The translations under genes were made by a program, and so were the position numbers. A DNA stretch of 64,000 nt, from NCBI RefSeq assembly GCF_000002875.2, contig NC_009409.2, positions 802,627 through 866,626 of the forward strand, written 5' to 3'. This DNA comes from Leishmania infantum JPCM5 (taxonomy: Eukaryota > Euglenozoa > Kinetoplastea > Trypanosomatida > Trypanosomatidae). Shown in pieces: positions 9,511-19,537 of the stretch; positions within the stretch are counted from its first letter, which is position 1, and each line of letters starts with the position of its first letter. The notes under the pieces were generated by a model. That model was not told the origin of the DNA. It saw only the letters and a program-made list of their open reading frames with translations, and did no database searches.

Positions 9511-10824
9511 ATGGAGGATGACTACTACTATGATGATGACGGGGACTACGGCGATTACTACGACAACGGCACCGACGAGGTGGTCGACGTGAGCCCGTTA
9601 GAGCTCAAGTACGTGGATGGTAAGAGCTTCATGCAGAGCAACGTGGAGGAGAGTCTGCGGTGCTTGCAGGAGGTCGTGGCTGAGGACAGCGAGCACGGCA
9701 GATGGACTTTCAAGGCACTGAAGATGCTCGCGCGCGCCTGTCGTATCGCGAAGCTGTACGACGCTATGGCGGACTACTACACGCAGGTCGTGCATTTTAT
9801 TCACCCCGACATTGGCGCTGCTGCGGTTGCGAAGGCGATGCTCAAGTTCACCGAAGAGAGCCTGCGAGTGCCAGCGGAGTGGCGAGGGCGCACCCTGCGC
9901 GCTACGCTGGAGGTGGCCACCGCGCAACCAGAGTCCTATCGGAACGTCATTGTGCCCACCCTCCTGCACCGTGCCACCCTCTTTCTTGAAGAAGACAAGT
10001 GCGAGGAGTCTCTCGTAGACTTGCAGGCGGCACTGCAGCAGTGCGATGAATCTATCGTCACCATGGCGCAGATCAACGCCAACTGTGTGTACCACATTCG
10101 TACCCTTCAACTCACTGCGTATCGCAAGCTCAACCGCTACGCAGAGCTGCGACGTGCCTACTACGAATTAGGCAGGGTGCATGCAGCGTTGCCGTCGCTA
10201 CGCATGATTGGCAGCGCCATGGAGTCGGCTGGGCACTTGTTCCTGCACGACGCTGACTGGGCGGCAGCTCACCGTGCATTCTCTTCGGCTCTGCGTTGCC
10301 ACACAGAGAGCGGTGATGCGCAGCAGTACAACGTGGTGAAGTACGTAGTGCTCGCCACCATTATGGCTGGGCTGCCGGTGGACGTGCTTGCGCAGGAGGA
10401 GACGCTGGCGAATCACCCGTCTGTTCGCCCAGTACGTGCCCTCTGGCAAGCCTTTGTCGCATTGGACGTGCCGACTTTTCTGCAGGTGTTGCACGCTCCC
10501 GATAACGCGGCGTGCTTCGCGAAGGACGCGGAGTTCGCAGCGTACGTGGAGCCGATGATGTTCCAGCTGCGCACCAACTACCTCATCGCTTACTCCAAGA
10601 GCTTTGGCACGCTGTCACTTCTGGAGCTCGGTGCTCGGCTGCAGCTGCAGGAGCAACCGTGCAAGGAGCTATGCACGAGCGCCATTCTCCTGGGTCTCAT
10701 CAACGCTCGCATCGACGATGCGCGGAAACTGCTGCTGTTTCAGCGTGCATCGCGCGCCGTGCCTAGCAGCGTGGCTGTGTTGCGCGACTTGTCCGACTTG
10801 ACGAGCGAACTCTGCTGCAAGTAG
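9511..10824 (+). CDS. CSN2: COP9 signalosome subunit 2 (PCI-domain protein)
   Basis: The 437-residue product is close to human CSN2 (443). It starts with the same kind of acidic Asp/Tyr stretch (MEDDYYYDDDGDYGDYYD). It then shows the CSN2 layout: a K..F repeat with WTFKALKMLARACRIAKLYD, matching 'GFKALKQMIKINFKLTNF', and later a block where ESGDAQQYNVVKYVVLATI matches 'ESGSP..TTCLKYLVLANML'. The C-terminal third (LRTNYLIAYSKSFGTLSLLE onward, INARIDDARKLL) is the PCI domain. CSN2 is a core subunit of the COP9 signalosome, which removes NEDD8 from cullins. The proteasome lid subunit RPN6 is a paralogue and the alternative, but the acidic N-terminus and the alignment order favour CSN2. I used ATG 9511, directly before the acidic N-terminus. 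Confidence 0.8.
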   Translation: MEDDYYYDDDGDYGDYYDNGTDEVVDVSPLELKYVDGKSFMQSNVEESLRCLQEVVAEDSEHGRWTFKALKMLARACRIAKLYDAMADYYTQVVHFIHPDIGAAAVAKAMLKFTEESLRVPAEWRGRTLRATLEVATAQPESYRNVIVPTLLHRATLFLEEDKCEESLVDLQAALQQCDESIVTMAQINANCVYHIRTLQLTAYRKLNRYAELRRAYYELGRVHAALPSLRMIGSAMESAGHLFLHDADWAAAHRAFSSALRCHTESGDAQQYNVVKYVVLATIMAGLPVDVLAQEETLANHPSVRPVRALWQAFVALDVPTFLQVLHAPDNAACFAKDAEFAAYVEPMMFQLRTNYLIAYSKSFGTLSLLELGARLQLQEQPCKELCTSAILLGLINARIDDARKLLLFQRASRAVPSSVAVLRDLSDLTSELCCK

Positions 10825-11706
10825 GCGTAGTTGCGGCTGTGAGTGGCGGGTGCGTTAGCGGGCCCTCTCTTCCTCTGTTTTCATCCGCGCTGCGGCTGAA
10901 CATGACTCAGGCGTCGCATAGGGGGGGCCGCTGCTCTCCATCTTTCTCCTTCCCTTCCCGCCCCGCCACGATGGCGCCACCACTTTTCGCGGTTTGAAAA
11001 CTGTTGTCCTTTCGCTGTTTCGTGTGGTGGCTACTTGTGACACACCTGCCGCTGAGATCAGAGGAACAGACGGATATCAACGTCGACATGCAATGAAACA
11101 TAGCAGCCGGCAGAGAAGGAAGGCGGTTTGTGCTGCCGCTGCTGCTTGTTCCCCCCCTCCTCACAGAAGCCGCGTGCGTGTGGGCAGGTGCATAGCCGCG
11201 GTGTTGACATACGCCCCGTCTCGGGCTTCTCTACACTCTGCCGCTCTCTGTCGCGTACCTTCTGTCCTCTCTCTCCTTTGGCCATTTTGTTTTCGATCTT
11301 GGCAGTCGTCATGAGGGCATAGAGAACGCACACCCCAAACACCAATGCAAACGCAAAGACCTTTCTCAAAGCCTTGACACACACACATCATTCCGTGCTG
11401 CCCCTCTCCCCCTTTTGCCTCTTCCTTCTCTGTTGTGCCACATCCGCGTCACCGGTCTTTCACCCCTCCTCCTGTGCTCTGCGCACATGAGAGGCGCACC
11501 GCCAAAAGGTGCGGAGGGAAACACGGCACGATAGGAGAAGGAGGGAAGCCGCGCCGAGCTGCTCTGGCTGCACGTAAGCGTATCTGCTCATAGACAAACA
11601 GACACACCCACATACATCTTCAAGCAACCGCGCTACACTTGAATCAACCCCCTTTCACACCCCCACACCCACCCACCCACACACCAACACGCACACCGTC
11701 GTCACC
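10825..11706. other. Spacer between CSN2 and SYCP2-like genes
   Basis: CT-rich spacer with a C-rich/A-rich (CCCACA)-type stretch at about 11646-11700 directly before the next start. No gene is recognised. Confidence 0.55.
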
Positions 11707-13620
11707 ATGCCGCGCCAACCGACCAAAAACCGCATTAACATGCACGACATTGTCGAGCAGCCCCTCAGCGCCATTCCAGATGCTGTGGACGCCGTCCTGC
11801 GCCGTCCAGAGCCGCTGGACGAGCTCGAGGTGCAGAGCATCTTCTTCGAGAGCTCGTACATACTGCTTCGGGCAGAGGAGGCGCTCTCGGCTAAGGACGG
11901 CAACGCATTCTGTGCCCTATTCAAGATCTTTTCTGAGGGCTTTGCCCACAGCGAGGCCTCCTTCGAAGAGGGCATCCGCACAATGGTGCAGAACGAGTCC
12001 TTGCTGCAGACGATGCACGCAATTTTCAAAGTGGTTGTGGAGCAGGAGGCCCTGCCGCTGCACAGCGCCGGCACCGTTGAGCTTATTCACGTGCTCAGCA
12101 GCCTGTTCGATGGCGCGGCGCTGAAGGAAAAGTGCGGGGCGGTATTTATGCGAGGGTTTGCCAAGGTACTGCAGCGGGTGTACTCAAACGCAGAGGAGGC
12201 GCGCAGGCACTTCCACCTGCAGCGAGGCACAGCAACGGCACTCATCAACCTTGTGAAGGGGTCAAAGCAAAACAAGCAGCGCCTGGCATCGTGGAAGTTT
12301 GTAGCGGACTGCTGCGCTGCCTCTGTTGACGTCTTCTTCCAGTTGCAGTGCGTCGAGCTGCTGTTCCGCGTGTCGCGACAGAACAAAGACGTCTTCTCCC
12401 ACCTTGGTGGCTCACTCCCGCCCGCAACGATCGAAGAGTTGCGAGCGCTGCCCAATGACGGCACGCTGCTTTCTCGCATGACGCTGCTGATTGAGCACCT
12501 CAACGAGGGCCGTGCGCAGGTGCTGCGCTACCCGCTGAAGGAAGTCGTGGCCGCGGAGACGACGCTGACAAGCTCCACCAATGCCTACTTCACGCCCAAC
12601 TATGTGATTGTCATGGTCACGGCCGCCAACGCCGACAACATTACGATACCGTACCGCATCATCCGCTCCATTACTCTCGGCCGCGATGGCCGCGTCATTG
12701 TGCGACTGGAGGAGTTCCCCGTCAAGCTGGAGTTACTGCTGAGTCACACGACGGGCATGGACACCGTCACCTTCTACATGGCCCAGGAGGATCTTGCCAC
12801 CTTCAAGCAGTCCCCGGTACGGCAGTGGATCGTGGAGGCGCTGCAGGTGCGGAAAGAGGAGCAACATCACCATCGTCCACCGCAGGCAACGCGCTCCCCG
12901 GACTCCATGGCGAAGCCAGCGGAGAAGACGGAGCCGGCGGCACACGAGTCTTTGTCTTCCACAACGCCTGCTGCTTCCTCGCATGAGGCTTCCGATGACA
13001 TGGTCACCACGAGGAAGAAGGCTCGGCTGGAGGGTTCCGCAGCACCTGCTGCTGCGGTGTCCTCCACAAATCAGCCTCCAATTGCCGCCTTCCTGCACGT
13101 GGTGGATGCGCTGGTGGAGCAGGCGGCTACACCGAATGAGGCGCAGGCGATGTTGCTGCAGCTGCGCCGGCTCATGGAGGTTCGCAAGGAGTTGCAGCGC
13201 GGAAAATCGATGGATGACCTAAGCGACGCCATGCGGCACATTCAAAACCGCGTTGACGAGACGCGCCGCACGGCAAAGGAGAGCAGAACGGCGTGGCACC
13301 AGGCCATGTTGGAGGAGCTGGAGCGGGTGGAGAACGGCGTCGTCGGCGCGCAGGACAAGGCGGCGGCGGGGGTGGAGCAGTTGAATGATCACCTGAAGAA
13401 GGTCAAGACGAGCAACCAGGCCATCAACGAACGGATTGCATGCATGGATATCGAGCTGCAACAAACCTTGGAGGAGCTCCGTGAGGAGGAGCTGCGCTGG
13501 ACCAACGAGATTCACACTAAGAGTATGCGTGAGGCGGAGCGACTGGAGTTTGAAGTCGATCAGCACCTTGTCAACCGTAGCCGGCCAATGGCGCTCTTAT
13601 CTGACTACATGCGACAATAG
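11707..13620 (+). CDS. SYCP2-like protein, probable kinetoplastid kinetochore component (KKT17/KKT18 type)
   Basis: The 637-residue product has three visible parts. Residues 1 to about 270 are all helical with an armadillo-like pattern of Leu/Ala-rich repeats. Residues about 271-378 form a beta-rich domain with NITIPYRIIRSITLGRDGR, which reads like the PH-type fold of SPT16-M/POB3 ('IPY..I..I'). A Ser/Pro/Ala-rich linker (about 385-455) follows, then a C-terminal coiled coil (about 485-620). Armadillo-like plus Spt16M-like plus coiled coil is the architecture of the meiotic axis protein SYCP2 and of its kinetoplastid relatives KKT17 and KKT18, which form an unconventional kinetochore subcomplex with the SYCP3-like KKT16. 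The assignment rests on architecture and fold-like patterns, not on an alignment. An unrelated FACT-like chromatin protein is the alternative. Confidence 0.5.
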   Translation: MPRQPTKNRINMHDIVEQPLSAIPDAVDAVLRRPEPLDELEVQSIFFESSYILLRAEEALSAKDGNAFCALFKIFSEGFAHSEASFEEGIRTMVQNESLLQTMHAIFKVVVEQEALPLHSAGTVELIHVLSSLFDGAALKEKCGAVFMRGFAKVLQRVYSNAEEARRHFHLQRGTATALINLVKGSKQNKQRLASWKFVADCCAASVDVFFQLQCVELLFRVSRQNKDVFSHLGGSLPPATIEELRALPNDGTLLSRMTLLIEHLNEGRAQVLRYPLKEVVAAETTLTSSTNAYFTPNYVIVMVTAANADNITIPYRIIRSITLGRDGRVIVRLEEFPVKLELLLSHTTGMDTVTFYMAQEDLATFKQSPVRQWIVEALQVRKEEQHHHRPPQATRSPDSMAKPAEKTEPAAHESLSSTTPAASSHEASDDMVTTRKKARLEGSAAPAAAVSSTNQPPIAAFLHVVDALVEQAATPNEAQAMLLQLRRLMEVRKELQRGKSMDDLSDAMRHIQNRVDETRRTAKESRTAWHQAMLEELERVENGVVGAQDKAAAGVEQLNDHLKKVKTSNQAINERIACMDIELQQTLEELREEELRWTNEIHTKSMREAERLEFEVDQHLVNRSRPMALLSDYMRQ

Positions 13621-14605
13621 GCGGTGTTGTGCCATCTAACGCGTGTAGCGAGACCTATTTCCCGTGCTGCTTGCTCTATCCTTGCGCAATACATCAGTGC
13701 ACGCACACGTGCACACGTAAGCCCAGCGCTGCGAAACCCGAAAAGAGGTGAGAATGCGGGCATGTGTGCTGCTGCTCGGCGGTAGGCGTGTGGCTGTCTG
13801 TGCTGTGACGTGTGGTCTATGTCTCCGCAAGAGGGAGTTTAGAAGGAGGGGAGGAGAGGCGCGTGTGAGAATGTATGATGCTGCACCGCACAAACACGAA
13901 TACCCCATCCCTTGCTCGTTGTCGTCTTGTATTTTTCCTTTATCTCCCTTCTCTTCGTCCTTCTGTGTGTTTTTACCGTGAGTCATCACACACACACACA
14001 CATGCGTGCGAGTGCTCTCTGCCAATCTGTCTTTCTTTAGACGAACAATGCAAGCGAGACAAAAACGAAACGACATGAAAAGGATGGAGAGTGGGGCGGC
14101 AGCAGTACATCTCACTTCCTTCCTCGCGGTAAAACGGAGGGGAGAAGGGCGGAGGAGGAAGAGGGAGGAGGGGGAGGCCCATTGCTTTATTCTGTCGCCG
14201 CTGCACCTTCCTCGCTCTCTCCTGCTCCCCCACTGCCTGCCTGCTCGAAGTGCACTACGAATCATGATGTTTTCTTGACCGTGTGCTGCTACTCTATGGT
14301 TGCGTGGTTGGCCCTCCCCCATCTGAACTCAAAGTCTCTCCTCTTTTGTGTTTCACTGATTGCCTTTTTCCTCGTTGTCCTCGACATCATCGTAACTACA
14401 TTGCACACACACTGCTGAGCCGCCTGCTGCTGCTGCTGCTGAAAAGAATAACAACAAAACGGACTAGCGTTTATCCGCGTCTGCTGTCTTACTGCGTCGG
14501 GCTCGAGGTTGTGTGTGTTTCTTCGCCCGTGTGTACGTAGGTCTCTCTACACCTTTTTTCTCTGAGCACCTCTCTGCGATTCTCACGGGTGGCATTCGGT
14601 GCATC
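13621..14605. other. Spacer between SYCP2-like and PEX2 genes
   Basis: Untranslated DNA with (CA)n at about 13986-14003, a purine-rich stretch at 14128-14177, and a (CTG)n tract at about 14426-14442 upstream of PEX2. No gene is recognised. Confidence 0.55.
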
Positions 14606-15598
14606 ATGGCGTGGCTCGGAGACGCGGTCGACGCGCAGTACACAATCGACACGGTGTCGAAGCAGCAGGCGCTGCTGCCGTCCTCCAACGCCTTTTCAAT
14701 CTTCCCGAAGGATCACGTCCTGCGCATCTTTCAGCTGGATGCGCTTGTGCTGCAACAGGAGCTCGTCGAGATTCTGCAGACGACTCTCTTCCATGTGCTT
14801 GACATCCCGCCCCTCCAGCACTTTCGCTTCGCCTATCAGGAGGAGCTTGTGCTCGTTTTGGATGCCCTGTTGTACCGTCTGTCGGTGTGGCGCATGGGGC
14901 AGTCCATCGGGGACCGACTGCAGAACTTAGTCCTTCGCGATGAAGAGCGGGCGCGTCTGCTGGCCCTGCAGAACACAAAGTCGATCCTGCCCAGCCTCGC
15001 TCCATCCCGCCGACTACTGCTGGTGCACGCAATCATGACGCTCGTAATGCCTTACGTCACCCGCAAGGTGCAGCGAAAGGTGCTAGAGGAGGGATGGGAG
15101 CGTGAGCCTGTCACGACGGCGCGATATCGCATCGCCAAGGCGCTCCGCTATGGCGTTGTCACATGGTCTTTGCTCTCTCTTGCCAACACGTTTAACTTCC
15201 TGATGACGGGGAAGTACCGCACCCTCGTCGAGCGCATCCTGTCTCTCCGTCTCGTCTACGGCTCGCAGCGGATGATGCGCTTTACAAATCTGCTCTACAT
15301 GAATCAGCACGTCCAGTGGCAAACGTGGATGTCTCTCTTCAGAGCGCTTAGTCTGGGGCGATACTTCCGGCGACTCATGAAAAGCCTCAGCTCCGTTGCA
15401 TCGTCGTCGGCGTTGCTCTCCATGAACGAGAACTTGTGCAGCGCGTGCCATGAGCTGCCGACAGTGTGCCAGCGGTCGAACTGCGGCCACCGTTACTGCT
15501 ATTACTGCATCAAGAGTCGGCTGCTCGATAGTCAATCCACCGGCTCCTTTCGTTGTATAAAGTGCGGCCAAGCCGTGCACAGCTGCGCCCCTGCGTAA
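14606..15598 (+). CDS. PEX2: Peroxin 2, RING E3 subunit of the glycosomal import machinery
   Basis: The 330-residue product has an N-terminal membrane-associated region typical of PEX2/10/12. It includes ANTFNFLMTGKYRTLVERIL, matching the PEX2 'N...F...G.Y.TL.ERLL.LR' block, and ends with a C-terminal RING (residues about 278-322). The RING begins CSACHE (Cys278, Cys281), continues with NCGHRYCYYC and closes with CIKCG. PEX2, PEX10 and PEX12 form the retrotranslocation ubiquitin ligase that modifies the receptor PEX5 for recycling. In trypanosomatids this serves glycosomes. PEX2 is favoured over PEX12 because the RING has a full set of zinc ligands and because of the TLVERIL block. ATG 14606 opens MAWLGDAVDAQY; the extra 31 residues upstream look like leader sequence. 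Confidence 0.85.
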   Translation: MAWLGDAVDAQYTIDTVSKQQALLPSSNAFSIFPKDHVLRIFQLDALVLQQELVEILQTTLFHVLDIPPLQHFRFAYQEELVLVLDALLYRLSVWRMGQSIGDRLQNLVLRDEERARLLALQNTKSILPSLAPSRRLLLVHAIMTLVMPYVTRKVQRKVLEEGWEREPVTTARYRIAKALRYGVVTWSLLSLANTFNFLMTGKYRTLVERILSLRLVYGSQRMMRFTNLLYMNQHVQWQTWMSLFRALSLGRYFRRLMKSLSSVASSSALLSMNENLCSACHELPTVCQRSNCGHRYCYYCIKSRLLDSQSTGSFRCIKCGQAVHSCAPA

Positions 15599-16422
15599 GC
15601 CGCAAGGGAATACCCACCTGTCGTGTTGTGCTTAGCCGTCGTCCCTGCTTTGTTGCTCTGCCTACGTGCGTCGGCCTGCCTCTCTCTGTATGTTTAAGTG
15701 AAGTTGTCTGGCTGTATGGGCTTCCGTAGGTCATGTGAGATGGTGGCGATGGTTCTCGCCGAAGAGCGACGTCGGGTCCCACGACCATATGTGTGTGTAT
15801 GTGTGTATGTATGTATGCGTGAGGAGGTGCGGCTCTCGGAATACGTGTGTCGCTGCCGAGGGGAGGCGAAAGGGGGGGGGTGAGAATGCACGCATCATCG
15901 CCATGAACAGAAGGAGCGACTCTGCATTTAGCTGCCATGTATATGGTGCTGGGTGTTGGTGGTGAGCGGATGTGTGGCATACCCATAGAAGCGGCTGTCT
16001 TGCCGGGAGAGGTGACGCATCTATATTCCCGTGCACGTTGGGACGGCATTTTGTTTCGTGTGAGAGACGTTCCGACGCCCCCTCCCCAAATCTCCTCCTT
16101 TTTTTTCTGCCTATCCACGTGCGTATATGCATGTGTGTGGTTATCATCGAAGCAGGTGTGGCACAGTGAGCTGTACCCTCGCCTCTTGCGACCGCGTACT
16201 CTCTCTGTTGACTCCCTCGCCCCTTCCCCTCCTCATCTCTCTCCCGCCTTTCTCTGCCTACCTTCTCCGTGCATATTTGTGTGCGCGGATGCATCCCTTT
16301 GGCGACGCTTGCTACCACTGGCGTCGCACTCGCGTACACGCAAGCGCACTACACATGCATCTATGCGTGTGTGTGCATCAGTCACATGCTTTGGCGTTTT
16401 GGGAAGACCGGCAGAGACAAGG
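15599..16422. other. Spacer between PEX2 and PHD-finger genes
   Basis: Untranslated DNA with (TG)/(TATG) tracts near 15788-15815, a G run near 15871-15880, and a T/C tract at about 16083-16113. An in-frame open frame extends upstream of the PHD gene through this region, but its composition is that of CT-rich leader. Confidence 0.5.
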
Positions 16423-16935
16423 ATGGACCCGGCGCTGGCGGTGATGTCGCCTTTCCAGAATGAGGCGAGGGGCATTGATGGGATGCTGGAGGACGCTGTA
16501 GAGGAGATCACGCGGCCCTCGTCGATCGGCGCAACTAGCGGCAACAACCAAACTTCTGGCGCGGCCGACGGCGCCTCTGTCGAACCTCCTGCGTTGGCGG
16601 CTCCTCCCCTGACGCAATGCAGCTTCTGTGCCCAGTCTACCACCACCCGCGCTGTTCCAAAGGACGGCATGTACGTGTGCACTAACTGTTTAGCTGAGCA
16701 GGGAAGCCGGCCTCGTTTGTTCCCGCTCGGCACTTTCAAGTGTTGCCCCACCTCCACAGAGGCGATGGACGGTGATGTGGTGCGGTGCGCTGGTTGCTAC
16801 CGCTGGTACCACGTGCACTGCGTAGGCATCACGGATAGCGTGCTGCGGAACTATGTAACTCTTTCCACCACCTCGTGGTACTGCCCGGAGCCGGCCTGCT
16901 GCGATCGCGTGCTGCGAAGGCATTTGAAGAGGTAG
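16423..16935 (+). CDS. Small PHD-finger protein
   Basis: The 170-residue product has an unstructured acidic/Ser/Thr N-terminus (about 1-60). A CxxC pair follows (CSFCAQ), then another (CTNCLAEQ), then a PHD-type Cys4-His-Cys3 array: CC...VVRCAGCYRWYHVHCVGI...WYCPEPACC. The spacing 'C-x2-C-x4-HxxC' with an aromatic before the last Cys pair is typical of PHD fingers, which read histone H3 tails, often H3K4 methylation. A nuclear chromatin role is therefore likely but not shown. ATG 16423 gives the shortest product that keeps all zinc ligands. The frame stays open far upstream, so a longer N-terminus cannot be excluded, although that part reads like leader. Confidence 0.7.
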   Translation: MDPALAVMSPFQNEARGIDGMLEDAVEEITRPSSIGATSGNNQTSGAADGASVEPPALAAPPLTQCSFCAQSTTTRAVPKDGMYVCTNCLAEQGSRPRLFPLGTFKCCPTSTEAMDGDVVRCAGCYRWYHVHCVGITDSVLRNYVTLSTTSWYCPEPACCDRVLRRHLKR

Positions 16936-17642
16936 ACACATGAGCAGCGACAACCAAAGGAAAGCAAGTGAAAAAAGCCGTGATGAATGTGTGTCTCTGT
17001 GTAAGACGGAACTCGGAGAGGATAGCGCGGGCGAGGGGGGGGGCGGAGGAGTTTTCATCTCTCCTCTTCTTTTGCCCTCGGTTCTCCTTCTGTGGGCATT
17101 CAATACTCCGCGTGTGGGGAGGCGTCCGTGTGTGTATGCACCCGATGTACTGTGCACGGTGCCATACGACGTGTACGCTCTAAACGTAGTAGTCGAGGCT
17201 GAACCCCCTCTCCCTCTTTCCCTCCAGCTCGATGAGAAGTGTTGTGTTGGTTGTGATTTAAAAGAGGGGGACGGTGCCCAGCGGCGAGGCGGTCGAGTGC
17301 CCCTCCTCCCCCCTCTCTCACATCACCTCTCTGTTGCACGTTGCCACACATGTACGGGTATCCCTGCGTAGCACCACCTCCTTGATTTTGCCGCTCGACG
17401 TCAAGCACGTGCATGCTCTGCCCGCCCAACCTCTCTCCCCCTCATGTCGCCGCTGCTGTCGCCTACTACCTGTTACCTTTCCTTTTCTCTTTCATTTGTT
17501 GGCGCCCTATTCACTTCGTTTCGCTCTCGAACTCTGCGCGTCGCTCAGCCAGGGAGGTGGTTATGGGAGGGCACCCTCCTTACAGGGAAAGACCCACACA
17601 TCAGCAGTCAACGGCAGCGCATGAGGTGGACGTGATGATACC
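16936..17642. other. Spacer downstream of PHD-finger gene
   Basis: CT-rich untranslated DNA with a G-rich patch at about 17031-17050 and long T/C tracts around 17440-17500 that could direct splicing of the next gene. No gene is recognised. Confidence 0.55.
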
Positions 17643-19241
17643 ATGGGTCCCACAAACATCATGTGCGACTTCTTCCACGGTGATGCCACCTCGCCACGCT
17701 ATCAAAGCAGCGCGAAGTCAACCTTCACGCCTCTCTTGCAGACGTGGGTGAAGCCAGAACGGCTTGAAAACAGCACGGCCGTCTTTCTCGACGCCCTTCT
17801 GTACACCGACGACAGCGGCGCAGCTGTGGCGCAGATATGGCTGCGAATCGACCCAGATGATTCTCATGGGCTGGGCGCCGCACCGTTGTTCTCTTTCCTC
17901 GTGGCAGCGTGTCGGGCACCGTTGGTTTGCCCCAGCCAAGCCGATGTCCCCATTATCAGCGGCGCGGCTGTGCTTGCTGATGACGCGACATCAGCCGTTC
18001 GTCAGTTTCACCTCGTGTACCCGTGCGTCAGCGGCACCAACGCTTTGCTCCGTGAGGTGGTGCACAGCTGGGGCGGGGCACGGCTCTCTGTGACCCGCAA
18101 GCGAGCACTCCTCCGTGTGGCGGGCGCGACTGCTCCGTACACAGCGACTGCGGTGGTGAACGAAGCTGCCACCGCAGGCGTGTTTGTACTGGAGTCGGGC
18201 GCATACCACCGAGCTGATGCCTTCCATGTTCGAACCGACGCGGCTGTGCGCCAAGGGCTGGTTCCACCTGTCACTGTGCTGCAGATGCGGGCGCCGCTCC
18301 CGCAGAGCGAGACGTACCGGAGTCTTCAGCACGGATGCCTTACCGAGTCACTGGTAGGCTTCGTCGTGCACGAACCGTACCGACAGCGCTCTATCTTCTC
18401 TCTTGCCGCCGTCCCCTCCGCCGGTGCGCAAGCACTGTATGGGGAGATAGACACGGTGCTGGAGATGAGCACCGCCGCCCTCCACGACGCCGATGAAGCA
18501 CTTGTCCCTTGCTGCGGCCTTGCTCAGCGTATAGTGTACACCGACTGCGCCTTGACGCGCACCCAACTCCACGCCTCCCCTCTTCTGGAGGTCACACAGG
18601 TGGTGCTGAGAGTACATGTGGAGGGGGCACTTTCTCGACCGGCGTCTCTCTCGCCCTTGAGCAACGTGACATGGCAGTTGTGCGGCTCGCAGCGCTACGA
18701 GGCCACCGTGATTAGGCTGCAGCGGCCTCTAGAGGAGCGACTGAGTTGGGTCGTGGAGCCACTCCGCGCCGTCTCGTCGGACCTGCGGTGCGTAGATGGC
18801 GCCTTGAACCGTGCAGGGGCTAAAGCAACGGCGGCGCGGAGGAGTTCTGATGCTGATTCAAGAAGTCAGATGCGCTGTGTCACGTGTGTCGCTGAGGCGC
18901 ACTTTTCGTCTTTCTCGCGCCACGGAGGCCACTTCACTGGTGGCGTTAGGCGTCGCTGCTCTCTCGCGCTCTCCGCTAACGCTGTTTGCTCTGTGTACCC
19001 GCACCATCCGCGAACGGCGGGGGGAGCGCACGAATCACGCAGCTGCCGCAGAATATCCGTGTCGTGGTGGCAGCCACCTCCGCTGTGGCTGTCCCGCACC
19101 GCGTGCTTCATCACGCATTGCAGCCTTTTTGAGCTGTCTGCGCTGTACTGCCTCATCCTCGTTGCCTGTTTTCTCGTTATCCTGCTGCGGAGGGGCAGAG
19201 GGAGAGACGGTCTCGCTCGCAGGGATTCCATCGCTTGGTGA
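17643..19241 (+). CDS. Unassigned protein with C-terminal membrane span
   Basis: I do not recognise this 532-residue product. Residues 1 to about 390 have balanced, beta-rich, protein-like composition with scattered Cys and one clear NVTW glycosylation-type site, suggesting a lumenal or extracellular region. Near the C-terminus, ALYCLILVACFLVILL is followed by RRGRGR, a good type I or tail-anchor membrane segment with a short basic tail. Residues about 400-490 differ in composition (Ser/Arg/Cys/His-rich) and look less like conserved protein. No obvious N-terminal signal peptide follows ATG 17643, so either the true start is elsewhere or the protein is tail-anchored. A frameshift around 18800 is possible, and the real C-terminus is uncertain. 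Confidence 0.55.
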   Translation: MGPTNIMCDFFHGDATSPRYQSSAKSTFTPLLQTWVKPERLENSTAVFLDALLYTDDSGAAVAQIWLRIDPDDSHGLGAAPLFSFLVAACRAPLVCPSQADVPIISGAAVLADDATSAVRQFHLVYPCVSGTNALLREVVHSWGGARLSVTRKRALLRVAGATAPYTATAVVNEAATAGVFVLESGAYHRADAFHVRTDAAVRQGLVPPVTVLQMRAPLPQSETYRSLQHGCLTESLVGFVVHEPYRQRSIFSLAAVPSAGAQALYGEIDTVLEMSTAALHDADEALVPCCGLAQRIVYTDCALTRTQLHASPLLEVTQVVLRVHVEGALSRPASLSPLSNVTWQLCGSQRYEATVIRLQRPLEERLSWVVEPLRAVSSDLRCVDGALNRAGAKATAARRSSDADSRSQMRCVTCVAEAHFSSFSRHGGHFTGGVRRRCSLALSANAVCSVYPHHPRTAGGAHESRSCRRISVSWWQPPPLWLSRTACFITHCSLFELSALYCLILVACFLVILLRRGRGRDGLARRDSIAW

Positions 19242-19495
19242 GTTTCCTACTCGTGCATGCACGCACGCTTCCTACCGCCTCCGTCTCTCCTTTTGTGCGC
19301 AGCACCTGTCTCACTCTCTACACCCGAGTTTCTTTATATTGCCGTTCTGTCGTCCTACTGCTTACACGCTACACGCTGCTGCTGCTACTGCCGCCGCTGT
19401 CTTTGAGGCGCACCGATAACACGGCTCGCCCATTTTCCCAGAGTAACGATTGAAAACGAGTAATGGGCACGTGCACACCGCTGTGCAGACAGACA

Positions 19496-19537
<42 letters not shown>

